A stretch of DNA of 64,000 bases, taken from contig NZ_WTVA01000015.1 of the NCBI RefSeq assembly GCF_009882935.1, positions 629,108 through 693,107 on the forward strand. Direction: 5' to 3'. Shown here piece after piece: positions 52,803 to 61,975 of this stretch; position 1 is the stretch's first letter, and the number at the start of each line of letters is the position of its first letter. Below the pieces are notes generated by a model that had not been told where the DNA came from, made no database searches, and was given only the letters and a program-made list of their open reading frames with translations. Both the position numbers and the translations under genes were made by a program. Origin of the DNA: Sneathiella chungangensis (GTDB taxonomy: Bacteria > Pseudomonadota > Alphaproteobacteria > Sneathiellales > Sneathiellaceae).

Positions 52803-54299
52803 TTAGTGAATTGCGGCGTACATGATCTTTTCCTCGGTCGCCTCAAGCGCCGATAATTCCTCGACCACCTTGCCCTGCCGCGACACCAGAATGCGGTCGG
52901 ACAGCCCCATGACCTCCGGCAGATAGGACGAGATCATCACCACTGCCTTGCCTTCGTCAGCCAGCCGGTTGATCAGCTCATGAATTTCCTCGATTGCCCC
53001 GACATCAACGCCGCGGGTGGGTTCGTCGAAGATGATGATATCGGGCTCCTGAACCAAGCTCTTGGCGATCACCACCTTTTGCTGGTTGCCGCCCGACAGT
53101 TCAATCATCTTGGCCGCATCCCCGATCGCCCGCACGTTCAGCCGCTCGATCCAGTTGCTGCCGGCCTGCGTCTGCTCGCGCTTTGACAGGATGGCCCGGC
53201 CCTTGGGGAACTTCGCCAACAGGCCTAGATAGATATTGCGGGCGATTGAGAAGGTTTCGAAAAAGCCCTCGGCCTTGCGGTCCTCGGTGATATAGGCGAT
53301 GCCCGCCTTGATCGCCGGGGCCGGCACCCGGTAGCGCACCGGCTTTTGATGCAGGATAACCTCGCCCCCGTGGAAAAAGTCGCGCTTGATCACGCCCGCG
53401 ACGATCTTGAACGTCTCGGTCCGCCCGGCCCCCACGAGGCCGAACACGCCGGTTACCTGACCGGCAAAGACCGACAGCGAGTTGTTCTTCACCATCGGCG
53501 CCATCTTCAGATTCTGAATGGTCAGCACCCTCTTGCCCGCCCGGCGCACCGTGGTCTTTTTCGTGCCATAAAGCGTATCCGACAGGTCGCGGCCCACCAT
53601 CGCCTTGACGATCCGCGCGCGGTCGAAATTGGCAGCATCGTCCGTCACCACCGCTTTGCTGTCGCGCAGCACGGTGATCCGGTCCGCCAGTTCCAGCGCT
53701 TCTTCCAGGGCGTGACTGATGAAGATGATCGAAACGCCGCGCCCCTTGAGATTGCGCACCAGATCGAAGAAATATTTCCGCTCTTCCGGGGTCAAGCTCG
53801 CCGTCGGTTCATCAAAGATAATCACCTTAGCCTTGTGCAGCACGGCGCGGGCAATCTCCACCATCTGCTTTTTGGCCGCGCCCAGCGTATCAACCACAGC
53901 TGTCGGCGAGACATCGAAATTGAGCGATTGCAGGAACTGCTGGGCGGCGATGTTGATCCCGCGCAGACGGTTGAAATAACGCTCCTGCCCCAGAAACAGG
54001 TTCTGCGCCACGGTCATCGTGGGCACCAGGCTGTTTTCCTGAAACACCATGGCAACGCCCAGATGGCGGGCCTCCAGCGGCGTACTCGGCGCCGCCTCTT
54101 TTCCGTCGATCTTCATCGTGCCGGATGACAGCGTCACAACCCCCGCCATTACCTTGGTCAGGGTCGATTTCCCGGCGCCGTTTTCACCCACCAGCGCGTG
54201 GATTTCACCGCGCCAGAGATCGAAATCAATATCTTCAATCGCCGCCACGCCTGAATAGAGCTTGGTGGCTTTTTCCAGCGAAATAACAGTGTCGGTCAT
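52803..54299 (-). CDS. Sugar-type ABC importer ATPase with two nucleotide-binding domains (RbsA-like)
   Basis: 498 residues from the ATG at 54299 (overlapping the propeller gene by four bases); the frame continues upstream but within that gene. The first domain has Walker A GENGAGKST, the MVEIARAV signature region and IIFDEPTASLTPEE. The second has the degenerate GLVGAGRTE and the signature LSGGNQQKVV with FDEPTRGVD, as in RbsA/XylG. It energises the importer encoded by the surrounding permease and binding-protein genes. Last gene of the operon. Confidence 0.93.
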   Translation of the reverse strand: MTDTVISLEKATKLYSGVAAIEDIDFDLWRGEIHALVGENGAGKSTLTKVMAGVVTLSSGTMKIDGKEAAPSTPLEARHLGVAMVFQENSLVPTMTVAQNLFLGQERYFNRLRGINIAAQQFLQSLNFDVSPTAVVDTLGAAKKQMVEIARAVLHKAKVIIFDEPTASLTPEERKYFFDLVRNLKGRGVSIIFISHALEEALELADRITVLRDSKAVVTDDAANFDRARIVKAMVGRDLSDTLYGTKKTTVRRAGKRVLTIQNLKMAPMVKNNSLSVFAGQVTGVFGLVGAGRTETFKIVAGVIKRDFFHGGEVILHQKPVRYRVPAPAIKAGIAYITEDRKAEGFFETFSIARNIYLGLLAKFPKGRAILSKREQTQAGSNWIERLNVRAIGDAAKMIELSGGNQQKVVIAKSLVQEPDIIIFDEPTRGVDVGAIEEIHELINRLADEGKAVVMISSYLPEVMGLSDRILVSRQGKVVEELSALEATEEKIMYAAIH

Positions 54300-55396
54300 A
54301 CCATGAATTCCTCTGCGAGTCCCTCGACCGGCAACCGCAGCACGCGGCGCGGGCCCTTGGCGATCATGTAAAGCGCCCCGTTGCATTCCACGGCGGCGAC
54401 GACGCCGTGATTGGTGCCGTCAACACGACTGTGCAGCGAAAATACCGGCTGCACATTTTCATCCAGCCGCACCACCAGCCCGTAAGAGCGCGGCGGCGCC
54501 CAGGGCTTCACCACGCCCATTGTCTTCAGATGCGCGCCCTGCATTGGCTCCTTGAAGCTATGTCCCGAACTCAGCCGCGGCACGATCCAGTATTCCGGCG
54601 CCACCTCGGCCAACATGCGCTTGCGATATGTCTTTTCCCTGAGCACGAACTCGACCAGCTGGGTGCGCGCGGTAAAGGCGGTCATCCACCAGCCTCCCCC
54701 CGCTCCCGGACTCATCCGCGACGGATAGACCGGCAGATGGGCCAGCGCGATACGGGTCGCCCCGTCGGGGGCCACAGCCATCAAGCGATGCCGCCAGCTT
54801 TCGGAAACAATCGCATGGCCATTCTCCGTCGCCACTGCGCCAAAGGCATATTGCAATCCGCGCGCCATCAGCGAGACGTCGCCGGTTTTGCGATCGAGCC
54901 GGAGCGCGCGACCAGAGCTGCCACGTTTCATCAGGTCCCAGGCCCAATCATCCGTATCGCAATCCGCCGATCCGTCGGTCGCAATAAGGCCGCCCTCTCC
55001 ATCCGGGGAGAGCGCGTTGACGCTGCGCATATCAGCGCCGGCGAAGCTCATCTCCGGTTCAGCCGCGCCGGGGGTGGCATAGACATGCACCTCGCGCCCG
55101 TTCAGCGCAACGGCCAGAGCGCCGCCCGGCAGGCAGGCCAGCGCGGTAATCGGCTTGTCGAATTCCCTAACCGGAACCGCCTTGCCCCTCTCGATCCGGG
55201 TCAGCTTTAAGCCGTCGGCGAGAAAGACATCCTTCCCATCCGTTGCCAGATCCTCCGGCGCCGCGCATTCAAACAGGATCTCGGCCCCTTCCAGCGCCTG
55301 GTTCGGTTTCAGCGCGCCGTCAAAGGATGGAACGGTGATCGACGCCTCACCGCGGCCCAGAATTGAATGGGTGATATCGCGTATGGTTCTTAACAT
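54296..55396 (-). CDS. SMP-30/strictosidine-synthase-like beta-propeller protein
   Basis: 366 residues from the ATG at 55396, which shares one base with the stop of the permease-fusion gene (TAATG); an in-frame ATG five codons up lies inside that gene. No signal peptide. The repeat-rich sequence (ECAAPEDLATDGKDVFLAD, YAFGAVATENGHAIVSESWRHRLMAV, and VYPSRMSPGAGGGWWMTAF) matches the strictosidine synthase/gluconolactonase propeller family, whose members hydrolyse lactones or bind hydrophobic ligands with a calcium ion. It is a paralogue of the propeller fused to the permease just upstream. Activity unknown. Confidence 0.8.
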   Translation of the reverse strand: MLRTIRDITHSILGRGEASITVPSFDGALKPNQALEGAEILFECAAPEDLATDGKDVFLADGLKLTRIERGKAVPVREFDKPITALACLPGGALAVALNGREVHVYATPGAAEPEMSFAGADMRSVNALSPDGEGGLIATDGSADCDTDDWAWDLMKRGSSGRALRLDRKTGDVSLMARGLQYAFGAVATENGHAIVSESWRHRLMAVAPDGATRIALAHLPVYPSRMSPGAGGGWWMTAFTARTQLVEFVLREKTYRKRMLAEVAPEYWIVPRLSSGHSFKEPMQGAHLKTMGVVKPWAPPRSYGLVVRLDENVQPVFSLHSRVDGTNHGVVAAVECNGALYMIAKGPRRVLRLPVEGLAEEFMV

Positions 55397-57510
55397 TACG
55401 ATTTCCCCCACCGCGTGCCGTATTGTGAAAACTCGGGATCGGCATTTTCAAGTTTGTAGCGCCCGATACGATTGTTCTGAATGCCCCCAAGATAGAGGTA
55501 TCCCTTATGCTCCCGCATCGACGTGATCATCGGGTGGTTTTCGCCTTTCAGATCCCAGTAGGATTCGAGAATTTCACCTTTCTCATTGAACTTCACCACG
55601 CAACCGGTGTTGATATTCGGGAACAGCCATTCATCCAGCGGCACCCGCTTGGCCATCCGCATCCGGAAGCCCGGCATTTTCCAGGCAAGATCCTGCGCCG
55701 GGCCGCGCATACCGACCAGCGCCAGCCAGTAATTGCCGTCCGACGCCAGATTGATGTTGTCGGGGAATCCCGGCAGGTTGTCGATCACCGTTTCCACTTT
55801 GCCTTTCTTCGGACCGGCATACCAGTACCGCTTGATTGAGCAGCCCCAGGTCTCGGCAAAGAGGATCGACTGGTGGTCACTGGCCACGCAAATTCCGTTG
55901 GGGAAGCGCAACCCGCGCAGCACCGTGCGGGTTTTGCCCGTGTTGGTGTCGTAACAGATGATCCGGCCGTTGCCGCGCGCCTCAAGCCCGTCAACCGGCC
56001 ATTCGTCCATTTCGTACCGCACCGTCGCCTCCGAGAAGAAGATCAGCCCCTCGTCGGTGATATCAAGGTCATCGGCCAGCCGCAGGCGGCTGTCGTCGTT
56101 CACCGAATAGATCGACCGGTTGGTCTCGTCCGTTGCCTTTTCGACCTTGCCGTCCGGGTCGATCTTGTAAAGACCCATGCCCCCGATACAGACATAGAGA
56201 TTGTCCTGGCGATCGAACGCCATACCCAACGGCTGTCCGCCGATATGGGCGAAGACTTCCATCTCCTCGTAATCCGGCGCGAGGAAGCGGATAATGTCAC
56301 CATGGCGGGACCCGGCATAAAGGTTGTCGTTCTTGTCCAGGATGACATCCTCGGGCGCCTCGATCCGGCCCAGCCCGATCAGCGAGACATCGCGCAGCTT
56401 GTCATTCTGCTCAAACGGGCCGCCGCGGCCAATCTCGGTTTCGGGCGGTTCCGGCAGGCCAAGGTAGGTCGGGCTGACATAAACCTTGGAGATGATCCGG
56501 TTGCGGTTCTTCTGCCAGCGGATATCGATCATTGCCGCGATCAACAGGATGCTGGCCAGCACCATGCGGTTGACGCCGCCACTGACGTTCATGTTGGTCA
56601 GCCCGTTGGTGATCATCAGCACGATCAGCGTGCCCACGGCCGCCTTCGTGACCGAGCCCTTGCCGCCGCCCAGCGTGATGCCGCCCAGCACGGTGGCGGT
56701 CAACACCGTCACCTCCCAGCCGACGCCGATATCGCCCCCGACGGTGCCCAGACGCGCCGCAAAAAAGAGCGATCCAAGCGCCGTCAATCCGCCGCTTGCC
56801 ACATAGCACAGCGCAATCGTGCGCCTCACCGCAACGCCCGAATTATGCGCCGACCGGCGCGATCCGCCAATGGCGGTGATATGCCAGCCGGGGCGCAGGC
56901 GGGTCAGGAAGATATGGCCGAAGATCGCCACCGCGATAAAGAGGATGGCAACACTCGGAAAGCCATAGACCTCGCCATAGCCCAGGAAATCCCAGGACGG
57001 GAAATCCGGGAAGGACGCGGCGATGGTGTTGGAATAGTCCTGGATCAGCAGCTCATAGGCCGAGCGATAGATGATCAGCGTGATCAGCGTGGTGATAAAG
57101 GCCCTGAGCCTGAGATAGCCGATCAGGATACCGTTCACCGCCCCCAGCAACATGCCGCAAACAATTGTCGTGACCGCCACCACCGGTACCGGCCATCCCA
57201 GCACATTCAGCGCGAACAGGGCGAAGAAATTGGACAGCGCGAACATCGAGCCCACCGAGAGATCGATCCCGCCGACGATGACGACGAGCGCCATGCCCAG
57301 GGTGATAAAGCCGATTTCACTCGCCTGACGCGCGGTATCGGCAAGGCTGGTCGGCGACAGGAAATTGTCGATCGTCTGGCTCAACCAGAATCCGACAATC
57401 AGCAGAACGAAAACCGGGATGGCCGTTTCGGTCCAACGCTTCGACAGGATTTCCCCAATCCAGTGATCAGGCCAGTAATGATAGCGCAAGCGCACAAGTG
57501 TATCTCGCAT
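55396..57510 (-). CDS. ABC permease (RbsC-like) fused to a strictosidine-synthase-like propeller
   Basis: 704 residues in two parts. Residues 1-335 are a complete BPD_transp_2 permease with about nine helices (GGIDLSVGSMFALSNF, GAVNGILIGYLRLRAFI, GGITLGGGKGSVTKAAVG). A linker with IGRGGPFEQNDKLRD leads to residues 375-700, a propeller with GRIEAPEDVILDKNDNLYAG, LRFPNGICVASDHQSILFAETW and NLPGFPDNINLASDGNYW, the signature of strictosidine synthase/SMP-30 proteins. Such permeases normally end after the helices, so the fused propeller would sit on the cytoplasmic face and act on the incoming solute. Both halves are intact and in frame. Confidence 0.85.
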   Translation of the reverse strand: MRDTLVRLRYHYWPDHWIGEILSKRWTETAIPVFVLLIVGFWLSQTIDNFLSPTSLADTARQASEIGFITLGMALVVIVGGIDLSVGSMFALSNFFALFALNVLGWPVPVVAVTTIVCGMLLGAVNGILIGYLRLRAFITTLITLIIYRSAYELLIQDYSNTIAASFPDFPSWDFLGYGEVYGFPSVAILFIAVAIFGHIFLTRLRPGWHITAIGGSRRSAHNSGVAVRRTIALCYVASGGLTALGSLFFAARLGTVGGDIGVGWEVTVLTATVLGGITLGGGKGSVTKAAVGTLIVLMITNGLTNMNVSGGVNRMVLASILLIAAMIDIRWQKNRNRIISKVYVSPTYLGLPEPPETEIGRGGPFEQNDKLRDVSLIGLGRIEAPEDVILDKNDNLYAGSRHGDIIRFLAPDYEEMEVFAHIGGQPLGMAFDRQDNLYVCIGGMGLYKIDPDGKVEKATDETNRSIYSVNDDSRLRLADDLDITDEGLIFFSEATVRYEMDEWPVDGLEARGNGRIICYDTNTGKTRTVLRGLRFPNGICVASDHQSILFAETWGCSIKRYWYAGPKKGKVETVIDNLPGFPDNINLASDGNYWLALVGMRGPAQDLAWKMPGFRMRMAKRVPLDEWLFPNINTGCVVKFNEKGEILESYWDLKGENHPMITSMREHKGYLYLGGIQNNRIGRYKLENADPEFSQYGTRWGKS

Positions 57511-57549
57511 CGGATCGATACTCTCCAGGGCGATGAGTTAAAGGGAACC

Positions 57550-57576
57550 AGCCTGGCGGGACATGCCCGCCAGGCT
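57550..57576. promoter_or_regulatory. Intercistronic hairpin between the binding-protein and fusion-permease genes
   Basis: An 11-bp perfect stem (AGCCTGGCGGG with CCCGCCAGGCT, 5-base loop). On the transcribed minus strand no U run follows, so it is more likely an RNA-stabilising or attenuating structure that keeps binding-protein mRNA abundant than a full terminator. On the plus strand it would be a terminator, but no gene is read in that direction. Confidence 0.65.
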
Positions 57577-57595
57577 TTTTGGCAAGCCCGCCGGC

Positions 57596-58612
57596 CTACT
57601 TCTTCATGTCGCTGAGGTTCCAGCACGTCATCGCCAAGTCGGCGTTTTCCTTGGTGATCGGGATGAGTGTGGTGTACGCCATGCCCTTGACCGATCCGGC
57701 TTTCAAGTCCGAAGACAGGAGCCACTTGATCATGCCGGCCATCTGCGCCGCCTGGTTGGGCACATTGTAGCTCAGGTTCAGGTCGAACGCGCCGGACTTG
57801 ACCTGATCGCAGGCGCCCTTGCGCTCACCGCCACCCGAAGTCGCGACGAAGACCTGATCGGTCAGCCCGGCTTCCTTGACCGCCGCGGCCGTGCCAATAT
57901 CCATACCGTCCCAGAAGCCAACGATACCGCAAAGATCGGGATGCTGCTTCAACACGGTCTGGGTAATCGCCTTGGCCTTGGCGGCATCCCAGTCGGCTGC
58001 CTGGCTGGACACAACCTGGATTTCAGGATGCTTGGCCAGCACGTTTTCCACGCCCTTCAGCGTATAGGCGCTCGCCGCCGCGGAAAGGGCACCCTGCACG
58101 ATGGCAATCTTGTTGGACTTGCCCTTGCAATGCGCCACCACCGCTTCGGCTTCTTTTTCACCGATTTCGATCCAGTTGGCGCCGACGAAGCCGGTGCTCT
58201 GATAGGCCGAGCCCATGTTAATCTGGATCACGAAGATCCCGGCCTCTTCCGCCCGCTTGAGCAGGCGTGCGTAAGTCTGCACGTCGGGGTTATGGATCAC
58301 CATCACGTCGGGATGCTGCGAGATCAGCGAGGTCACCGCCTGCGCGCCGGCACTGGTGTTCCAGTTGGGGTCGCGCAGTTCCATCTTGATGCCCAGCGGT
58401 TCAAGCTCGTTCTTCAGCCCGGCCCACCAGCCTTCGCCCAAGTCAAAGCCCATGGCGACGGGGACATAGGCCACTGTCTTGTCCTTCATCGCCGCGCGGA
58501 AGGCGGCCTGGAACGGTTCGTCCAGCCCCTTATCGGCCAGCGCAGCCGTGCTTGCCACTGCCGTCATGCCGACGGCCACCAGGCCGTAGCGGATAAATTT
58601 TGAAATCAACAT
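57596..58612 (-). CDS. Periplasmic substrate-binding protein, type 1 (RbsB-like)
   Basis: 338 residues with a signal peptide (hydrophobic core at 8-25, cleavage after ALA). The mature chain is a type 1 periplasmic binding fold: VAYVPVAMGFDLGEGWWAGLKNEL, GAQAVTSLISQHPDVMVIHNPD and VATSGGGERKGACDQV. It binds the solute for the importer. Its ligand pocket cannot be matched to ribose or xylose. It is flanked by both permease genes on the same strand. Confidence 0.9.
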   Translation of the reverse strand: MLISKFIRYGLVAVGMTAVASTAALADKGLDEPFQAAFRAAMKDKTVAYVPVAMGFDLGEGWWAGLKNELEPLGIKMELRDPNWNTSAGAQAVTSLISQHPDVMVIHNPDVQTYARLLKRAEEAGIFVIQINMGSAYQSTGFVGANWIEIGEKEAEAVVAHCKGKSNKIAIVQGALSAAASAYTLKGVENVLAKHPEIQVVSSQAADWDAAKAKAITQTVLKQHPDLCGIVGFWDGMDIGTAAAVKEAGLTDQVFVATSGGGERKGACDQVKSGAFDLNLSYNVPNQAAQMAGMIKWLLSSDLKAGSVKGMAYTTLIPITKENADLAMTCWNLSDMKK

Positions 58613-58648
58613 TTTTTAAGTCCTCCCTTTTATTATCGTTTTGTTAGT

Positions 58649-59620
58649 TCAGATGTCGCCTTGCTGTGCCGTCTCTTCATTGCGTGGATTGAGCAAGGTG
58701 TCGGCAATCACCGCAATGAGAAGTACGATGCCTTTGAAAAGATTCTGTGCCGCATAGGGCAGATCCATGATGGTCATGCTGTTCAGCATTGTGCCGATCA
58801 GCAGCGTGCCCAGGATCACGTTGATGACACCGCCCTTGCCGCCCGACAGGCCGATGCCTCCCAGCACCACGACCAGGATCACGTCATAGATCAGGGTCGA
58901 GCTGTAGATCCGGGTCGGCATGGAATTGACCGACGATGCCAGCACCAACCCGGCGAAGCAGCCGATCAGCGCCGCCAGAACATATTGCAGAACGACGATC
59001 GGACGGACCGGGATGCCGGTCACGCGCGATGCGGCAAGATTATCGCCGATCGCATAGATATAGGCGCCAACCCGGGTGCGTCTCAACAGGAAGGCGACCG
59101 CCAGACAGGCAATGCCAAACATCACGATCGGCATCGGCACCCCGAGGAGGCTGCCTTGTCCCAACCATTCAAAACCGTTCATCCCCTCGCTCCACTGAAC
59201 CACTTCCAGCTCGAAAAGGAACGCCTGACCCAGGCCGGCGAAAAATATGCCCGTGGCGAGGGTCGCGAACAGCGACGGCACCTCCGCGTAGGCGATCAGC
59301 CAGCCATTGACGAGCCCGAAAATAATCGCGATCCCCAGGCCCAGGGAAATGGCGAAGGGCAGGGTATAGCCATACTGCACCAACTGCAGGACCAGCCCCG
59401 GCGGCACCGCCAGCGCGGCAATCAACGAAATGTCAATGCCGCGGCCGATCACCACGATGGCCATGGCCAGGCCCAGAATACCCAAAACAGCCACGTTCTG
59501 AAGCAAGGTCAGGATATTATCCGTCGTCAGAAAGCCGTTAAGGAAGACCGAGCAAATCGCAAACAGCGCTACAAACACCACCAGCACGATTTCCTGTTGG
59601 GTTACGCGGAAATTCTTCAT
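58649..59620 (-). CDS. ABC importer permease, RbsC-like
   Basis: 323 residues with about nine hydrophobic helices; IGRGIDISLIAALAVPPGLVL, FGLVNGWLIAYAEVP and GGIGLSGGKGGVINVILGTL are the standard permease loops. With the propeller-fused permease it forms a heterodimeric channel. First gene of the operon after the TetR regulator, 54 bases downstream of it. Confidence 0.9.
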   Translation of the reverse strand: MKNFRVTQQEIVLVVFVALFAICSVFLNGFLTTDNILTLLQNVAVLGILGLAMAIVVIGRGIDISLIAALAVPPGLVLQLVQYGYTLPFAISLGLGIAIIFGLVNGWLIAYAEVPSLFATLATGIFFAGLGQAFLFELEVVQWSEGMNGFEWLGQGSLLGVPMPIVMFGIACLAVAFLLRRTRVGAYIYAIGDNLAASRVTGIPVRPIVVLQYVLAALIGCFAGLVLASSVNSMPTRIYSSTLIYDVILVVVLGGIGLSGGKGGVINVILGTLLIGTMLNSMTIMDLPYAAQNLFKGIVLLIAVIADTLLNPRNEETAQQGDI

Positions 59621-59674
59621 CTTCTATCGCCACTTCCTTTTCCGTTCGGTACCGCCATGAACCGACGCAAATTC

Positions 59675-60424
59675 TCAACCATCCCGGCTCAGCCGGGCGC
59701 CTCCAAAGTCTCGAGCCACGGTACGTTCGGCGGCCGCACCCGGGACAAAAGGCATTTCAATAAGTTCAATCACCGCATCGATATATTCGTCCATCGTGGT
59801 CCCCCGCTTGCGGTATTTGCCGCGCTTGACATACCAGTCCTGCAACATCGGCTTGATGAGGGATGCCGTGAGGTCCGCGTCGCGCCGGACAAAGATACCC
59901 TCGTCCATGCCGCGCTTGAGCACCCCGGCAAGGATCTCGCCGGTTCGCTCTTCCGCTTCGATGGCATAGCGCCGCTCGGCTTCGGGAAAGGATTTGACTT
60001 CCAGAAAGGCAAACACGAACCAATGCACCATTTCGTTGGACAGCCGAATATGGGTCTCGATCAGCCAGCGCAGATGGGCGCGCGGATCCGCGGCAATTTC
60101 TTCCGGTGCCGCCTTCATGGCATCGATCATCGTCTCGACGACCTCTTCCAGGATCATCGACAACAGCACCGTCTTATTGGCAACGTAAACGTAAAGCCCG
60201 CCCATGCTGATGCCCGCCTCCTTGCCAAGCTCGCGCATGCTCATGGCCTGGAACCCGGTCTTGCTGGACAGTTTCAGTGTGGCTTGGATGATGCGTTCAA
60301 GATTGGCAATCGCCACGTGGTCCTTGCGGACATCGATGGTGGCGCGATGACGCTCAAGAATTCGCGTGCATATAGCTTCTTTGGAGAGTTGACCTCCCCC
60401 TCTGCCGTACTTCCAAGAGGCCAC
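59675..60424 (-). CDS. TetR family regulator of the fusion-permease importer
   Basis: 249 residues from GTG 60424, behind a GGGGGAG site. The N-terminal helix-turn-helix is visible at about 40-90 (ANLERIIQATLKLSSKTGF, MRELGKEAGISMGGLYVYVANK). A C-terminal ligand-binding domain follows. It lies at the head of the importer operon on the same strand and probably represses it until the transported compound or its product binds. An inverted repeat 43 bases upstream of its start is the candidate operator. Confidence 0.85.
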   Translation of the reverse strand: MASWKYGRGGGQLSKEAICTRILERHRATIDVRKDHVAIANLERIIQATLKLSSKTGFQAMSMRELGKEAGISMGGLYVYVANKTVLLSMILEEVVETMIDAMKAAPEEIAADPRAHLRWLIETHIRLSNEMVHWFVFAFLEVKSFPEAERRYAIEAEERTGEILAGVLKRGMDEGIFVRRDADLTASLIKPMLQDWYVKRGKYRKRGTTMDEYIDAVIELIEMPFVPGAAAERTVARDFGGARLSRDG

Positions 60425-60994
60425 GGCATTCTCCCCCTGCTGTTGCGCCTTATTTTTCGCTGGCGCATTAACATGACTATAACGTTAATTACGTGTCTGT
60501 AATTAAAAAAATCGACCGTTCGTTATATTTTTCTATTAAGCTATTGATTTTAAAGAATTATTTTATGAAGATCGCGCAATACATATCCGCGAAGGTGCAT
60601 TTCATATGTCAGTACTGATTTATATGAGAGACTTCTAGGAGTCCTTATAATGTCTCATTAAGGCAAGGTCTCATGAGTGTCGTAATTGTCGTCAGCCGCT
60701 CTTGGGCATCTCTGATAGGGTTTAGCTTAGAATGTTAAATTTCCCCTTCCAAGTTTGCTTACTCCAGCCAACAAGTCCCTCTGGCCGTTCTGAGCCAGTG
60801 AGATCAAACAAAACTGGATTGAGGGGGTATGGGGGAATTATGGAAACACGGTGATTGATGTGGGGGCTCGCTATACAAATTAAATTTTTTGAAAAACGTT
60901 TATGCATATTCCCATATTTATCGCCTGAGTATCAACGATCTCCGCTATTAGAGTAGAGCAGGAGGCTTTTGGGTGAAACTGGTCGTTGCTGCGA
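60425..60994. other. AT-rich intergenic region with TetR promoter
   Basis: 570 bases without a supported gene. It carries the probable operator and promoter of the TetR operon at the left and the 3' flank of the NicO gene at the right. The frame at 60722-60907 is not convincing: no ribosome site and no recognisable product. Confidence 0.5.
60467..60489. promoter_or_regulatory. Candidate TetR operator
   Basis: ATTAAC at 60467-60472 and its complement GTTAAT at 60484-60489 with 11 bases between form an inverted repeat of TetR-site size, directly upstream of the regulator gene. Suggests autoregulation; pattern evidence only. Confidence 0.45.
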
Positions 60995-61975
60995 CTAAAG
61001 CCCAAGTGGATGGCGGCTGTAAAAGGACGCGCTTAAGAGGGAAATGCCGATGGCGACCAGCAGCCCGCCTCCGGCGAGGGCCACGGCATTGGCTGCCACC
61101 CTCCAGAAGGGACTGCCGCCTTCTGTCAGCGCGACCGCCTTTCGGCGTGCGGTCACGGCGAGAAACGCGAGTGCGGCAACGGCGATACCGGTTCCCGCAG
61201 ACATGGCGAGTACGGCCCCGATGCCGGCGGCAGGTAGCGCCAGTGCTTTTGCGAGCACCAGAACGAGAATTGCGCCCGTACAGGGCCGGAGTCCGATGGC
61301 GAGAATAACGCTCGCGGCAGAGCGTAAATCGCGGATCTGCTCCAGTTGCTCTCCGCTCGGCATATGGGTGTGTCCGCAGCAATCGTCATCGTCATCGTCA
61401 TGATGATGGGAATGAGTGTCCGTCACCTGCGTCTTCGTGAGATACCGATCAATCACCGGCCGCAGTGTACGCCAGATGAGGAAAGCACCTATGGCCGCCA
61501 CCAGGACATAACTTATTCTTTCGCTCCAGGCGACGGCTGTGCCGGTCTCGCGGGGAATCCATCCGGCGAGATAAATCAGGCCGTAAACCAGGGCGATGGC
61601 CACAAGGCCCTGACAGAAAGCGGCCGCGGCGGCGATCCCCACGCCGCGAGAGATTCTGTGTGGATGGGTCAGCAGATAGGTCGTCAGAACGGCCTTGCCA
61701 TGTCCGGGCCCAGCGGCGTGAAAAATTCCATAAAGAAAACTTCCGAAGATAAGGCTCCAGGCCGCGGTTAGGCCACCACCGGCGGTCAAGGTCTTAAGTG
61801 CCGCAAGGAGCTCTTCATGAAAAGCGCGTTGCTGTTGCATGATCCAGTTTATACCCTGGGCCCAGAGGCCTGGCTCGGTCACGCCGGTTGCCGCAATGGC
61901 AAGCGGGGAGATCAGAACCGTGCAGGTGAGCAGGGTGAGACCGGCAGGAATAACAATTGCTAGTCCTCGGGGCAT
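60995..61975 (-). CDS. NicO family nickel/cobalt (divalent metal) transporter
   Basis: 326 residues, about eight membrane helices. HAAGPGHGKAVLTTYLLTHP and GLRPCTGAILVLVLAKAL are the NicO/RcnA signature motifs, and between helices lies a cytoplasmic metal-binding loop rich in His, Asp and Cys (DTHSHHHDDDDDDCCGHTH). Its start overlaps the DUF1007 gene by 16 bases. DUF1007-NicO pairs are known from metal uptake or efflux operons. The metal could be Ni, Co or Zn; a Zur-like box upstream of the next gene argues for zinc. Confidence 0.88.
   Translation of the reverse strand: MPRGLAIVIPAGLTLLTCTVLISPLAIAATGVTEPGLWAQGINWIMQQQRAFHEELLAALKTLTAGGGLTAAWSLIFGSFLYGIFHAAGPGHGKAVLTTYLLTHPHRISRGVGIAAAAAFCQGLVAIALVYGLIYLAGWIPRETGTAVAWSERISYVLVAAIGAFLIWRTLRPVIDRYLTKTQVTDTHSHHHDDDDDDCCGHTHMPSGEQLEQIRDLRSAASVILAIGLRPCTGAILVLVLAKALALPAAGIGAVLAMSAGTGIAVAALAFLAVTARRKAVALTEGGSPFWRVAANAVALAGGGLLVAIGISLLSASFYSRHPLGL

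Noticed and set aside
53000-60424. Ribose or xylose importer
   Set aside because: The component types match RbsABC, but no kinase or isomerase is present and the propeller domains do not fit simple pentose uptake.
60722-60907. 61-codon frame in the TetR/NicO intergenic region
   Set aside because: AT-rich region, no ribosome site, no recognisable product.
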